Source: Sepiola atlantica
Lineage: Eukaryota; Mollusca; Cephalopoda; Sepiida; Sepiolidae
Direction of reading: 5' to 3'
NCBI GenBank assembly: GCA_963556195.1
Contig: CAUVYP010000244.1
Span: forward strand, 3,038,001 to 3,102,000
Length of the DNA stretch: 64,000 bases
Made by a program: the position numbers and the translations under genes. How positions within the stretch are numbered: position 1 is the first letter of the stretch; every line of letters begins with the position of its first letter. Of the stretch, positions 36,545 through 50,972 are shown piece after piece. The notes under the pieces were generated by a model, which ran no database searches, was not told where the DNA came from, and saw only the letters and a program-made list of their open reading frames with translations.

Positions 36545-39253
36545 TTTTTCTACTGAAGTACAAAGTTTCAGAAGTTCAGCTCTTGTACTGCCGGAGATAT
36601 GTCGATACAAACTGAATACGCAAAACATCAACAAAATTTAGCGCGTTTTAATGTTAATATCGCTTTTGTTTATAACTTCCACATTTATTCGAATTGTGCA
36701 ACGAAACTTTGCAGACAGTCTCAAATAGGCCTTTTCTACTGAAGTACCAAGTTTCAGAAGTGCAGCTCTTGTACTGCCGGAGATATGTCGATACAAACTA
36801 AATACGCAAAACATCAACAAAATTTAGCGCGTTTTAAAGTTGATATCGCTTTTGTTTATAACTTCCACATTTATTCGAATTGTGCAACGAAACTTTGCAG
36901 ACAGTCGCGGAGACACATGTTCTACTGAAGTACAAAGTTTCAGAAGTGCAGCTCTTGTACTGCCGGAGATATGTCGATACAAACTGAATACGCAAAACAT
37001 CAACAAAATTTAGCGCGTTTTAAAGTTGATATCGCTTTTGTTTATAACTTCCACATTTATTCGAATTGTGCAACGAAACTTTGCAGACAGTCTCGAATAG
37101 GCCTTCTCAACTGAAGTACCAAGTTTCAGCAGTGCAGCTCTTGTACTGCCGGAGATATGTCGATACAAACTGAATACGCAAAACATCAACAAAATTTAGC
37201 GCGTTTTAAAGTTGATATCGCTTTTGTTTATAACTTCCACATTTATTCGAATTGTGCAACGAAACTTTGCAGACAGTCTCGAATAGGCCTTTTCTACTGA
37301 AGTACAAAGTTTCAGAAGTGCAGCTATTGTACTGCCGGAGATATGTCGATACAAACTGAATACGCAAAACATCAACAAAATTTAGCGCGTTTTAAAGTTG
37401 ATATCGCTTTTGTTTATAACTTCCACATTTATTCGAATTGTGCAACAGAACTTTGCCGACAGTCTCGAATAGGCCTTTTCTACTGAAGTACAAAGTTTCA
37501 GAAGTTCAGCTCTTGTACTGCCGGAGATATGTCGATATAAACTGAATAGGCAAAACATCAACAAAATTTAGCGCGTTTTAATGTTGATATCGCTTTTGTT
37601 TATAACTTCCACATTTATTCGAATTGTGCAACGAAACTTTGCAGACAGTCTCAAATAGGCCTTTTCTACTGAAGTACCAAGTTTCAGAAGTGCAGCTCTT
37701 GTACTGCCGGAGATATGTCGATACAAACTGAATACGCAAAACATCAACAAAATTTAGCGCGTTTTAAAGTTGATATCGCTTTCGTTTATAACTTCCACAT
37801 TTATTCGAATTGTGCAACGAAACTTTGCAGACAGTCGCGGAGAAACATGTTCTACTGAAGTACCAAGTTTCTGAAGTGCAGCTCTTGTACTGCCGGAGAT
37901 ATGTCGATACAAACTGAATACGCAAAACATCAACAAAATTTAGCGCGTTTTAAAGTTGATATCGCTTTTGTTTTTAACTTCCACATTTATTCGAATTGTG
38001 CAACGAAACTTTGCAGATAGTCTCGAATATGCCTTTTCTACTGAAGTACAAAGTTTCAGAAGTGCAGCTCTTGTACTGCCGGAGATATGTCGATACAAAC
38101 TGAATACGCAAAACATCAACAAAATTTAGCGCGTTTTAAAGTTGCTATCGCTTTTGTTTATAACTTCCACATTTATTCGAATTGTGCAACGAAACTTTGC
38201 AGACAGTCTCGAATAGGCCTCCTCTACTGAAGTACCAAGTTTCAGAAGTGCAGCTCTTGTACTGCCGGAGATATGTCGATACAAACTGAATACGCAAATC
38301 ATCAACAAAATTTAGCGCGTTTTAATGTTGATATCGCTTTTGTTTATAACTTCCACATTTATTCGAATTGTGCAACGAAACTTTGCAGACAGTCTCAAAT
38401 AGGCCTTTTCTACTGAAGTACAAAGTTTCAGAAGTGCAGCTCTTGTACTGCCGGAGATATGTCGATACAAACTGAATACGCAAAACATCAACAAAATTTA
38501 GCGCGTTTTAAAGTTGATATCGCTTTTGTTTATAACTTCCACATTTATTCGAATTGTGCAACGAAACTTTGCAGACAGTCTCGAATATGCCTCCTCTGCT
38601 GAAGTACCAAGTTTCAGAAGTGCAGCTCTTGTACTGCCGGAGATATGTCGATACAAACTGAATACGCAAAACATCAACAAAATTTCGCGCGTTTTAAAGT
38701 TGATATCGCTTTTGTTTATAACTTCCACATTTATTCGAATTGTGCAACGAAACTTTGCAGACAGTCGCGGAGACACATTTGCTACTGAAGTACCAAGTTT
38801 CAGAAGTGCAGCTCTTGTAATGCCGGAGATATGTCGATACAAACTAAATACGCAAAACATCAACAAAATTTAGCGCGTTTTAAAGTTGATATCGCTTTTG
38901 TTTATAACTTCCACATTTATTCGAATTGTGCAACGAAACTTTGCAGACAGTCTCAAATAGGCCTTTTCTACTGAAGTACAAAGTTTCAGAAGTTCAGCTC
39001 TTGTACTGCCGGAGATATGTCGATACAAACTGAATACGCAAAAAACCAACAAAATTTAGCGCGTTTTAAAGTTGATATCGCTTTTGTTTATAACTTCCAC
39101 ATTTATTCGAATTGTGCAACGAAACTTTGCAGACAGTCTCGAATAGGCCTCCTCTACTGAAGTACCAAGTTTCAGAAGTGCAGCTCTTGTACTGCCGGAG
39201 ATATGTCGATACAAACTGAATACGCAAATCATCAACAAAATTTAGCGCGTTTT

Positions 39254-39440
39254 AAAGTTGATATCGCTTTTGTTTATAACTTCCACATTTATTCGAATTG
39301 TGCAACGAAACTTTGCAGACAGTCTCAAATAGGCCTCCTCTACTGAAGTACCAAGTGTCAGAAGTGCAGCTCTTGTACTGCCGGAGATATGTCGATACAA
39401 ACTGAATACGCAAAACATCAAAAAAAATTAAGCGCGTTTT
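39254..39440. repeat. 187-bp monomer with a long A run at the region III/IV boundary
   Basis: The right end reads catc, then eight A, then ttaagcgcg, in place of catcaacaaaatttagcgcg. That is one inserted base plus substitutions. All 132 units to its right (39,441-63,992) are exactly 186 bp. It sits where the variant set of the array changes. Confidence 0.75.
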
Positions 39441-39626
39441 AAAGTTGATATCGCTTTTGTCTATAACTTCTACATTTATTCGAATTGTGCAACGAAACTT
39501 TGCAGACAGTCTCGAATAGGCCTCCTCTACTGGCGTACCAAGTTTCAGAAGTGCAGCTCTTGTACTGCCGGAGATATGTCGATACAAACTGAATACGCAA
39601 AACATCAACAAAATTTAGCGCGTTTT

Positions 39627-41300
39627 AAAGTTGATATCGCTTTTGTTTATAACTGTCACATTTATTCGAATTGTGCCACGAAACTTTGCAGACAGTCGCG
39701 GAGAAACATTTTCTACTGAAGTACCAAGTTTCAGAAGTGCAGCTCTTGTACTGCCGGAGATATGTCGATACAAACTGAATACGCAAAACATCAACAAAAT
39801 TTAGCGCGTTTTAAAGTTGATATCGCTTTTGTTTATAACTTCCCCATTTATTCGAATTGTGCAACGAAACTTTGCAGACAGTCGCGGAGACACATTTTCT
39901 ACTGAAGTACCAAGTTTCAGAAGTGCAGCTCTTGTACTGCCGGAGATATGTCGATACAAACTGAATACGCCAAACATCAACAAAATTTAGCGCGTTTTAA
40001 AGTTGATATCGCTTTTGTTTATAACTTCCATATTTATTCGAATTGTGCAACGAAACTTTACAGACAGTCGCGGAGACACATGTTCTACTGAAGTACCAAG
40101 TTTCAGACGTGCAGCTCTTGTACTGCCGGAGATATGTCGATACAAACTGAATACGCAAATCATCAACAAAATTTAGCGCGTTTTAATGTTGATATCGCTT
40201 TTGTATATAACTTCCTTATTTATTTGAATTGTGCAACGAAACTTTGCAGACAGTCTCAAATAGGCCTTTTCTACTGAAGTACCAAGTTTCAGAAGTGCAG
40301 CTCTTGTACTGCCGGAGATATGTCGATACAAACTGAATACGCAAAAAATCAACAAAATTTAGCGCGTTTTAAAGTTGATATCGCTTTTGTTTATAACTTC
40401 CACATTTATTCGAATTGTGCAACGAAACTTTGCAGACAGTCTCGAATAGGCCTCCTCTACTGGAGTACCAAGTTTCAGAAGTGCAGCTCTTGTACTGCCG
40501 GAGATATGTCGATACAAACTGAATACGCAAAACATCAACAAAATGTAGCGCGTTTTAAAGTTGATATCGCTTTTGTTTATAACTTTCACATTTATTCGAA
40601 TTGTGCCACGAAACTTTGCAGACAGTCGCGGAGAAACATTTTCCACTGAAGTACCAAGTTTCAGAAGTGCAGCTCTTGTACTGCCGGAGATATGTCGATA
40701 CAAACTGAATACGCAAAACATCAACAAAATTTAGCGCGTTTTAAAGTTGATATCGCTTTTGTTTATAACTTCCCCATTTATTCGAATTGTGCAACGAAAC
40801 TTTGCAGACAGTCGCGGAGACACATTTTCTACTGAAGTACCAAGGTTCAGAAGTGCAGCTCTTGTACTGCCGGAGATATGTCGATACAAACTGAATACGC
40901 AAAACATCAACAAAATTTCGCGCGTTTTAAAGTTGATATCGCTTTTGTTTATAACTTCCACATTTATTCGAATTGTGCCACGAAACTTTGCAGACAGTCG
41001 CGGAGACACATGTTCTACTGAAGTACCAAGTTTCAGAAGTGCAGCTCTTGTACTGCCGGAGATATGTCGATACAAACTGAATACGCAAAACATCAACAAA
41101 ATTTCGCGCGTTTTAAAGTTGATATCGCTTTTGTTTATAACTTCCACATGTATTCGAATTGTGCAACGAAACTTTGCAGACAGTCGCGGAGACACATTTT
41201 CTACTGAAGTACTAAGTTTCAGAAGTGCAGCTCTTGTGTTGCCGGAGATATGTCGATACAAACTGAATACGCAAAACATCAACAAAATTTAGCGCGTTTT
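39627..41300. repeat. 26-monomer-spaced HOR block, copy 1
   Basis: Nine units, starting with an aactgtcac, gtgccacg, gagaaac unit and including the ttgtatataac unit with ccttatttatttg (40,185-40,370). They recur in almost the same order at 44,463 (offset 4,836 bp, 26 units). The leading units recur again at 49,299 (another 4,836). The third unit differs between copies. Confidence 0.7.
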
Positions 41301-44300
41301 AAAGTTGATATCGCTTTTGTTTATAACTTCCACATTTATTCGAATTGTGCAACGAAACTTTGCAGACAGTCTCGAATAGGCCTCCTCTACTGGAGCATTA
41401 AGTTTCAGAAGTGCAGCTCTTGTACTGCCGGAGATATGTCGATACAAACTGAATACGCAAATCATCAACAAAATTTAGCGCGTTTTAATGTTGATATCGC
41501 TTTTGTTTATAACTTCCACATTTATTCGAATTGTGCAACGAAACTTTGCAGACAGTCTCGAATAGGCCTTTTCTACTGAAGTACCAAGTTTCAGAAGTGC
41601 AGCTCTTGTACTGCCGGAGATATGTCGATACAAACTTAATACGCAAAACATCAACAAAATTTCGCGCGTTTTAAAGTTGATATCGCTTTTGTTTATAACT
41701 TCCACATTTATTCGAATTGTGCAACGAAACTTTGCAGACAGTCTCGAATAGGCCTTTTCTACTGAAGCACCAAGTTTCAGAAGTGCAGCTCTTGTACTGC
41801 CGGAGATATGTCGATACAAACTGAATACGCAAAACATCAACAAAATTTAGCGCGTTTTAAAGTTGATATCGCTTTTGTGTATAACTTCCTCATTTATTCG
41901 AATTGTGCAACGAAACTTTGCAGACAGTCGCGGAGACACATTTTCTACTGAAGTACCAAGGTTCAGAAGTGCAGCTCTTGTACTGCCGGAGATATGTCGA
42001 TACAAACTGAATACGCAAAACATCAACAAAATTTAGCGCGTTTTAAAGTTGATATCGCTTTTGTTTATAACTTCCACATTTATTCGAATTGTGCAACGAA
42101 ACTTTGCAGACAGTCGCGGAGACACATTTTCTACTGAAGTACCAAGGTTCAGAAGTGCAGCTCTTGTACTGCCGGAGATATGTCGATACAAACTGAATAC
42201 GCAAAACATCAACAAAATTTAGCGCGTTTTAAAGTTGATATCGCTTTTGTTTATAACTTCCATATTTATTCGAATTGTGCAACGAAACTTTGCAGACAGT
42301 CGCGGAGACACATGTTCTACTGAAGTACCAAGTTTCAGACGTGCAGCTCTTGTACTGCCGGAGATATGTTGATACAAACTGAATACGCAAATCATCAACA
42401 AAATTTAGCGCGTTTTAATGTTGATATCGCTTTTGTATATAACTTCCACATTTATTCGAATTGTGCAACGAAACTTTGCAGACAGTCTCAAATAGGCCTT
42501 TTCTACTGAAGTACCAAGTTTCAGAAGTGCAGCTCTTGTACTGCCGGAGATATGTCGATACAAACTGAATACGCAAAAAATCAACAAAATTTAGCGCGTT
42601 TTAAAGTTGATATCGCTTTTGTTTATAACTTCCACATTTATTCGAATTGTGCAACGAAACTTTGCAGACAGTCGCGGAGAAACATTTTCTACTGAAGTAC
42701 CAAGTTTCAGAAGTGCAGCTCTTGTACTGCCGGAGATATGTCGATACAAACTGAATACGCAAAACATCAACAAAATTTAGCGCGTTTTAAAGTTGATATC
42801 GCTTTTGTTTATAACTTCCCCATTTATTCGAATTGTGCAACGAAACTTTGCAGACAGTCGCAAAGACACATTTTCTACTGAAGTACCAAGGTTCAGAAGT
42901 GCAGCTCTTGTACTGCCGGAGATATGTCGATACAAACTGAATACGCAAAACATCAACAAAATTTCGCGCGTTTTAAAGTTGATATCGCTTTTGTTTATAA
43001 CTTCCACATGTATTCGAATTGTGCAACGAAACTTTGCAGACAGTCGCGGAGACACATTTTCTACTGAAGTACTAAGTTTCAGAAGTGCAGCTCTTGTATT
43101 GCCGGAGATATGTCGATACAAACTGAATACGCAAAACATCAACAAAATTAAGCGCGTTTTAAAGTTGATATCGCTTTTGTTTATAACTTCCACATTTATT
43201 CGAATTGTGCAACGAAACTTTGCAGACAGTCTCGAATAGGCCTCCTCTACTGAAGTACCAAGTTTCAGAAGTGCAGCTCTTGTACTGCCGGAGATATGTC
43301 GATACAAACTGAATACGTAAAACATCAACAAAATTTAGCGCGTTTTAAAGTTGATATCGCTTTTGTTTATAACTTCCACATTTATTCGAATTGTGCAACG
43401 AAACTTTGCAGACAGTCGCGGAGACACATTTGCTACTGAAGTACCAAGTTTCAGAAGTGCAGGTCTTGTACTGCCGGAGATATGTCGATACAAACTGAAT
43501 ACGCAAAACATCAACAAAATTTAGCGCGTTTTAAAGTTGATATCGCTTTTGTTTATAACTTCCACATTTATTCGAATTGTGCAACGAAACTTTGCAGACA
43601 GTCTCGAATAGGCCTTTTCTACTGAAGTACAAAGTTTCAGAAGTTCAGCTCTTGTACTGCCGGAGATATGTCGATACAAACTGAATACGCAAAAAACCAA
43701 CAAAATTTAGCGCGTTTTAAAGTTGATATCGCTTTTGTTTATAACTTCCACATTTATTCGAATTGTGCAACGAAACTTTGCAGACAGTCTCGAATAGGCC
43801 TCCTCTACTGAAGTACCAAGTTTCAGAAGTGCAGCTCTTGTACTGCCGGAGATATGTCGATACAAACTGAATACGCAAAAAATCAACAAAATTTAGCGCG
43901 TTTTAAAGTTGATATCGCTTTTGTTTATAACTTCCACATTTATTCGAATTGTGCCACGAAACTTTGCAGACAGTCGCGGAGAAACATTTTCTACTGAAGT
44001 ACCAAGTTTCAGAAGTGCAGCTCTTGTACTGCCGGAGATATGTCGATACAAACTGAATACGCAAATCATCAACAAAATTTAGCGCGTTTTAAAGTTGATA
44101 TCGCTTTTGTTTATAACTTCCACATTTATTCGAATTGTGCAACGAAACTTTGCAGACAGTCTCAAATAGGCCTCCTCTACTGAAGTACCAAGTGTCAGAA
44201 GTGCAGCTCTTGTACTGCCGGAGATATGTCGATACAAACTGAATACGCAAAACATCAACAAAATTTAGCGCGTTTTAAAGTTGATATCGCTTTTGTCTAT

Positions 44301-44462
44301 AACTTCTACATTTATTCGAATTGTGCAACGAAACTTTGCAGACAGTCTCGAATAGGCCTCCTCTACTGGAGTACCAAGTTTCAGAAGTGCAGCTCTTGTA
44401 CTGCCGGAGATATGTCGATACAAACTGAATACGCAAAACATCAACAAAATTTAGCGCGTTTT

Positions 44463-46136
44463 AAAGTTGATATCGCTTTTGTTTATAACTGTCACATTTA
44501 TTCGAATTGTGCCACGAAACTTTGCAGACAGTCGCGGAGAAACATTTTCTACTGAAGTACCAAGTTTCAGAAGTGCAGCTCTTGTACTGCCGGAGATATG
44601 TCGATACAAACTGAATACGCAAAACATCAACAAAATTTAGCGCGTTTTAAAGTTGATATCGCTTTTGTTTATAACTTCCCCATTTATTCGAATTGTGCAA
44701 CGAAACTTTGCAGACAGTCGCGGAGACACATTTTCTACTGAAGTACCAAGGTTCAGAAGTGCAGCTCTTGTACTGCCGGAGATATGTCGATACAAACTGA
44801 ATACGCAAAACATCAACAAAATTTAGCGCGTTTTAAAGTTGATATCGCTTTTGTTTATAACTTCCACATTTATTCGAATTGTGCAACGAAACTTTGCAGA
44901 CCGTCGCGGAGACACATTTTCTACTGAAGTACCAAGTTTCAGAAGTGCAGCTCTTGTACTGCCGGAGATATGTCGATACAAACTGAATACGCAAAACATC
45001 AACAAAATTTAGCGCGTTTTAATGTTGATATCGCTTTTGTATATAACTTCCTTATTTATTTGAATTGTGTAACGAAACTTTGCAGACAGTCTCAAATAGG
45101 CCTTTTCTACTGAAGTACCAAGTTTCAGAAGTGCAGCTCTTGTACTGCCGGAGATATGTCGATACAAACTGAATACGCAAAAAATCAACAAAATTTAGCG
45201 CGTTTTAAAGTTGATATGGCTTTTGTTTATAACTTCCACATTTATTCGAATTGTGCAACGAAACTTTGCAGACAGTCTCGAATAGGCCTCCTCTACTGGA
45301 GTACCTAGTTTCAGAAGTGCAGCTCTTGTACTGCCGGAGATATGTCGATACAAACTGAATACGCAAAACATCAACAAAATGTAGCGCGTTTTAAAGTTGA
45401 TATCGCTTTTGTTTATAACTTTCACATTTATTCGAATTGTGCCACGAAACTTTGCAGACAGTCGCGGAGAAACATTTTTTACTGAAGTACCAAGTTTCAG
45501 AAGTGCAGCTCTTGTACTGCCGGAGATATGTCGATACAAACTGAATACGCAAAACATCAACAAAATTTAGCGCGTTTTAAAGTTGATATCGCTTTTGTTT
45601 ATAACTTCCCCATTTATTCGAATTGTGCAACGAAACTTTGCAGACAGTCGCGGAGACACATTTTCTACTGAAGTACCAAGGTTCAGAAGTGCAGCTCTTG
45701 TACTGCCGGAGATATGTCGATACAAACTGAATACGCAAAACATCAACAAAATTTCGCGCGTTTTAAAGTTGATATCGCTTTTGTTTATAACTTCCACATT
45801 TATTCGAATTGTGCCACGAAACTTTGCAGACAGTCGCGGAGACACATGTTCTACTGAAGTACCAAGGTTCAGAAGTGCAGCTCTTGTACTGCCGGAGATA
45901 TGTCGATACAAACTGAATACGCAAAACATCAACAAAATTTCGCGCGTTTTAAAGTTGATATCGCTTTTGTTTATAACTTCCACATGTATTCGAATTGTGC
46001 AACGAAACTTTGCAGACAGTCGCGGAGACACATTTTCTACTGAAGTACTAAGTTTCAGAAGTGCAGCTCTTGTATTGCCGGAGATATGTCGATACAAACT
46101 GAATACGCAAAACATCAACAAAATTTAGCGCGTTTT
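44463..46136. repeat. 26-monomer-spaced HOR block, copy 2
   Basis: Aligned to 39,627-41,300 with scattered substitutions such as gtgtaacg, gatatggc and gtacctag. After it the two copies diverge: a ctggagcattaag unit follows copy 1, and a caaattgaatac unit follows copy 2. Confidence 0.7.
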
Positions 46137-48368
46137 AAAGTTGATATCGCTTTTGTTTATAACTTCCACATTTATTCGAATTGTGCAACGAAACTTTGCA
46201 GACAGTCTCGAATAGGCCTCCTCTACTGAAGTACCAAGTTTCAGAAGTGCAGCTCTTGTACTGCCGGAGATATGTCGATACAAATTGAATACGCAAAAAA
46301 CCAACAAAATTTAGCGCGTTTTAAAGTTGATATCGCTTTTGTTTATAACTTCCACATTTATTCGAATTGTGCAACGAAACTTTGCAGACAGTCGCAGAGA
46401 CACATTTGCTACTGAAGTACCAAGTTTCAGAAGTGCAGCTCTTGTACTGCCGGAGATCTGTCGATACAAACTGAATACGCAAAACATCAACAAAATTTAG
46501 CGCGTTTTAAAGTTGATATCGCTTTTGTTTATAACTTCCACATTTATTCGAATTGTGCCACGAAACTTTGCAGACAGTCGCGGAGACACATGTTCTACTG
46601 AAGTACCAAGTTTCAGAAGTGCAGCTCTTGTACTGCCGGAGATATGTCGATACAAACTGAATACGCAAAAAACCAACAAAATTTAGCGCGTTTTAAAGTT
46701 GATATCGCTTTTGTTTATAACTTCCACATTTATTCGAATTGTGCAACGAAACTTTGCAGACAGTCTCGAATAAGCCCCATCTACTGAAGTACCAAGTTTC
46801 AGAAGTGCAGCTCTTGTACTGCCGGAGATATGTCGATACAAACTGAATACGCAAATCATCAACAAAATTTAGCGCGTTTTAAAGTTGATATCGCTTTTGT
46901 TTATAACTTCCACATTTATTCGAATTGTGCAACGAAACTTTGCAGACAGTCTCAAATAGGCCTCCTCTACTGAAGTACCAAGTGTCAGAAGTGCAGCTCT
47001 TGTACTGCCGGAGATATGTCGATACAAACTGAATACGCAAAACATCGACAAAATTTAGCGCGTTTTAAAGTTGATATCGCTTTTGTCTATAACTTCTACA
47101 TTTATTCGAATTGTGCAACGAAACTTTGCAGACAGTCTCGAATAGGCCTCCTCTACTGGAGTACCAAGTTTCAGAAGTGCAGCTCTTGTACTGCCGGAGA
47201 TATGTCGATACAAACTGAATACGCAAAAAATCAACAAAATTTAGCGCGTTTTAAAGTTGATATCGCTTTTGTTTATAACTTCCACATTTATTCGAATTGT
47301 GCAACGAAACTTTGCAGACAGTCTCGAATAGGCCTCCTCTACTGGAGTACCAAGTTTCAGAAGTGCAGCTCTTGTACTGCCGGAGATATGTCGATACAAA
47401 CTGAATACGCAAAACATCAACAAAATGTAGCGCGTTTTAAAGTTGATATCGCTTTTGTTTATAACTTTCACATTTATTCGAATTGTGCCACGAAACTTTG
47501 CAGACAGTCGCGGAGAAACATTTTCTACTGAAGTACCAAGTTTCAGAAGTGCAGCTCTTGTACTGCCGGAGATATGTCGATACAAACTGAATACGCAAAA
47601 CATCAACAAAATTTAGCGCGTTTTAAAGTTGATATCGCTTTTGTTTATAACTTCCCCATTTATTCGAATTGTGCAACGAAACTTTGCAGACAGTCGCGGA
47701 GACACATTTTCTACTGAAGTACCAAGGTTCAGAAGTGCAGCTCTTGTACTGCCGGAGATATGTCGATACAAACTGAATACGCAAAACATCAACAAAATTT
47801 CGCGCGTTTTAAAGTTGATATCGCTTTTGTTTATAACTTCCACATTTATTCGAATTGTGCCACGAAACTTTGCAGACAGTCGCGGAGACACATGTTCTAC
47901 TGAAGTACCAAGTTTCAGAAGTGCAGCTCTTGTACTGCCGGAGATATGTCGATACAAACTGAATACGCAAAACATCAACAAAATTTCGCGCGTTTTAAAG
48001 TTGATATCGCTTTTGTTTATAACTTCCACATTTATTCGAATTGTGCAACGAAACTTTGCAGACAGTCGCGGAGACACATTTTCTACTGAAGTACTAAGTT
48101 TCAGAAGTGCAGCTCTTGTATTGCCGGAGATATGTCGATACAAACTGAATACGCAAAACATCAACAAAATTTAGCGCGTTTTAAAGTTGATATCGCTTTT
48201 GTTTATAACTTCCACATTTATTCGAATTGTGCAACGAAACTTTGCAGACAGTCTCGAATAGGCCTCCTCTACTGAAGTACCAAGTTTCAGAAGTGCAGCT
48301 CTTGTACTTCCGGAGATATGTCGATACAAACTGAATACGTAAAACATCAACAAAATTTAGCGCGTTTT

Positions 48369-50972
48369 AAAGTTGATATCGCTTTTGTTTATAACTTCCA
48401 CATTTATTCGAATTGTGCAACGAAACTTTGCAGACAGTCGCGGAGACACATTTGCTACTGAAGTACCAAGTTTCAGAAGTGCAGCTCTTGTACTGCCGGA
48501 GATATGTCGATACAAACTGAATACGCAAAACATCAACAAAATTTAGCGCGTTTTAAAGTTGATATCGCTTTTGTTTATAACTTCCACATTTATTCGAAGT
48601 GTGCAACGAAACTTTGCAGACAGTCTCGAATAGGCCTTTTCTACTGAAGTACAAAGTTTCAGAAGTTCAGCTCTTGTACTGCCGGAGATATGTCGATACA
48701 AACTGAATACGCAAAAAACCAACAAAATTTAGCGCGTTTTAAAGTTGATATCGCTTTTGTTTATAACTTCCACATTTATTCGAATTGTGCAACGAAACTT
48801 TGCAGACAGTCTCGAATAGGCCTCCTCTACTGAAGTACCAAGTTTCAGAAGTGCAGCTCTTGTACTGCCGGAGATATGTCGATACAAACTGAATACGCAA
48901 ATCATCAACAAAATTTAGCGCGTTTTAAAGTTGATATCGTATTTGTTTATAACTTCCACATTTATTCGAATTGTGCAACGAAACTTTGCAGACAGTCTCA
49001 AATAGGCCTCCTCTACTGAAGTACCAAGTGTCAGAAGTGCAGCTCTTGTACTGCCGGAGATATGTCGATACAAACTGAATACGCAAAACATCAACAAAAT
49101 TTAGCGCGTTTTAAAGTTGATATCGCTTTTGTCTATAACTTCTACATTTATTCGAATTGTGCAACGAAACTTTGCAGACAGTCTCGAATAGGCCTCCTCT
49201 ACTGGAGTACCAAGTTTCAGAAGTGCAGCTCTTGTACTGCCGGAGATATGTCGATACAAACTGAATACGCAAAACGTCAACAAAATTTAGCGCGTTTTAA
49301 AGTTGATATCGCTTTTGTTTATAACTGTCACATTTATTCGAATTGTGCCACGAAACTTTGCAGACAGTCGCGGAGAAACATTTTCTACTGAAGTACCAAG
49401 TTTCAGAAGTGCAGCTCTTGTACTGCCGGAGATATGTCGATACAAACTGAATACGCAAAACATCAACAAAATTTAGCGCGTTTTAAAGTTGATATCGCTT
49501 TTGTTTATAACTTCCCCATTTATTCGAATTGTGCAACGAAACTTTGCAGACAGTCTCGGAGACACATTTTTTACTGAAGTACCAAGGTTCAGAAGTGCAG
49601 CTCTTGTACTGCCGGAGATATGCTGATACAAACTGAATACGCAAAACATCAACAAAATTTAGCGCGTTTTAAAGTTGATATCGCTTTTGTTTATAACTTC
49701 CACATTTATTCGAATTGTGCAACGAAACTTTGCAGACAGTCGCTAAGACACATTTTCTACTGAAGTACCAAGTTTCAGAAGTGCAGCTCTTGTACTGCCG
49801 GAGATATGTCGATACAAACTGAATACGCCAAACATCAACAAAATTTAGCGCGTTTTAAAGTTGATATCGCTTTTGTTTATAACTTCCATATTTATTCGAA
49901 TTGTGCAACGAAACTTTGCAGACAGTCGCGGAGACACATGTTCTACTGAAGTACCAAGTTTCAGACGTGCAGCTCTTGTACTGCCGGAGATATGTCGATA
50001 CAAACTGAATACGCAAATCATCAACAAAATTTAGAACGTTTTAATGTTGATATCGCTTTTGTATATAACTTCCTTATTTATTTGAATTGTGCAACGAAAC
50101 TTTGCAGACAGTCTCAAATAGGCCTTTTCTACTGAAGTACCAAGTTTCAGAAGTGCAGCTCTTGTACTGCCGGAGATATGTCGATACAAACTGAATACGC
50201 AAAAAATCAACAAAATTTAGCGCGTTTTAAAGTTGATATCGCTTTTGTTTATAACTTCCACATTTATTCGAATTGTGCCACGAAACTTTGCAGACAGTCT
50301 CGAATAGGCCTCCTCTACTGGAGTACCAAGTTTCAGAAGTGCAGCTCTTGTACTGCCGGAGATATGTCGATACAAACTACATACGCAAAACATCAACAAA
50401 ATGTAGCGCGTTTTAAAGTTGATATCGCTTTTGTTTATAACTTTCACATTTATTCGAATTGTGCCACGAAACTTTGCAGACAGTCGCGGAGAAACATTTT
50501 CTACTGAAGTACCAAGTTTCAGAAGTGCAGCTCTTGTACTGCAAGAGATATGTCGATACAAACTGAATACGCAAAACATCAACAAAATTTAGCGCGTTTT
50601 AAAGTTGATATCGCTTTTGTTTATACCTTCCCCATTTATTCGAATTGTGCAACGAAACTTTGCAGACAGTCGCGGAGACACATTTTCTACTGAAGTACCA
50701 AGGTTCAGAAGTGCAGCTCTTGTACTGCCGGAGATATGTCGATACAAACTGAATACGCAAAACATCAACAAAATTTCGCGCGTTTTAAAGTTGATATCGC
50801 TTTTGTTTATAACTTCCACATGTATTCGAATTGTGCAACGAAACTTTGCAGACAGTCGCGGAGACACATTTTCTACTGAAGTACTAAGTTTCAGAAGTGC
50901 AGCTCTTGTACTGCCGGAGATATGTCGATACAAACTGAATACGTAAAACATCAACAAAATTTAGCGCGTTTT
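48369..50972. repeat. 14-monomer HOR, copy 1
   Basis: Fourteen units (2,604 bp) beginning with a class-B unit carrying cacatttgctactg. They continue with a cgaagtgtgc plus gaagttcagc unit, the gcaaatcatc boundary unit, a caagtgtcag unit, a ctggagtacc unit, the aactgtcac unit and others. The last unit ends aatacgtaaaac. The next copy starts at 50,973, and the cgaagtgtgc variant is private to these two copies. Confidence 0.8.

Larger units (their letters stand above)
27536..39253. repeat. Region III: mixed array segment without a dominant HOR
   Basis: Seventy-one units in a row from 26,048 to 39,253 are exactly 186 bp. Variant units of region I and II types (actgttaatatcg, gtttgtaatttcc, caagtgtcag) are reshuffled here with local ones (gttcatatcg, tactacgagag, aatacgcaaatcatc). 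Two longer relationships stand out: a 12-unit repeat with one inserted unit (27,536-29,581 against 29,768-31,999) and a 23-unit offset block. Variation between copies is higher than in regions I and II. Confidence 0.65.

Noticed and set aside
39421..39440. Poly(A) tail of an inserted retroelement at the eight-A run
   Set aside because: The flanks are normal satellite in register, no foreign sequence or target-site duplication is present, and the unit is only one base longer than usual.
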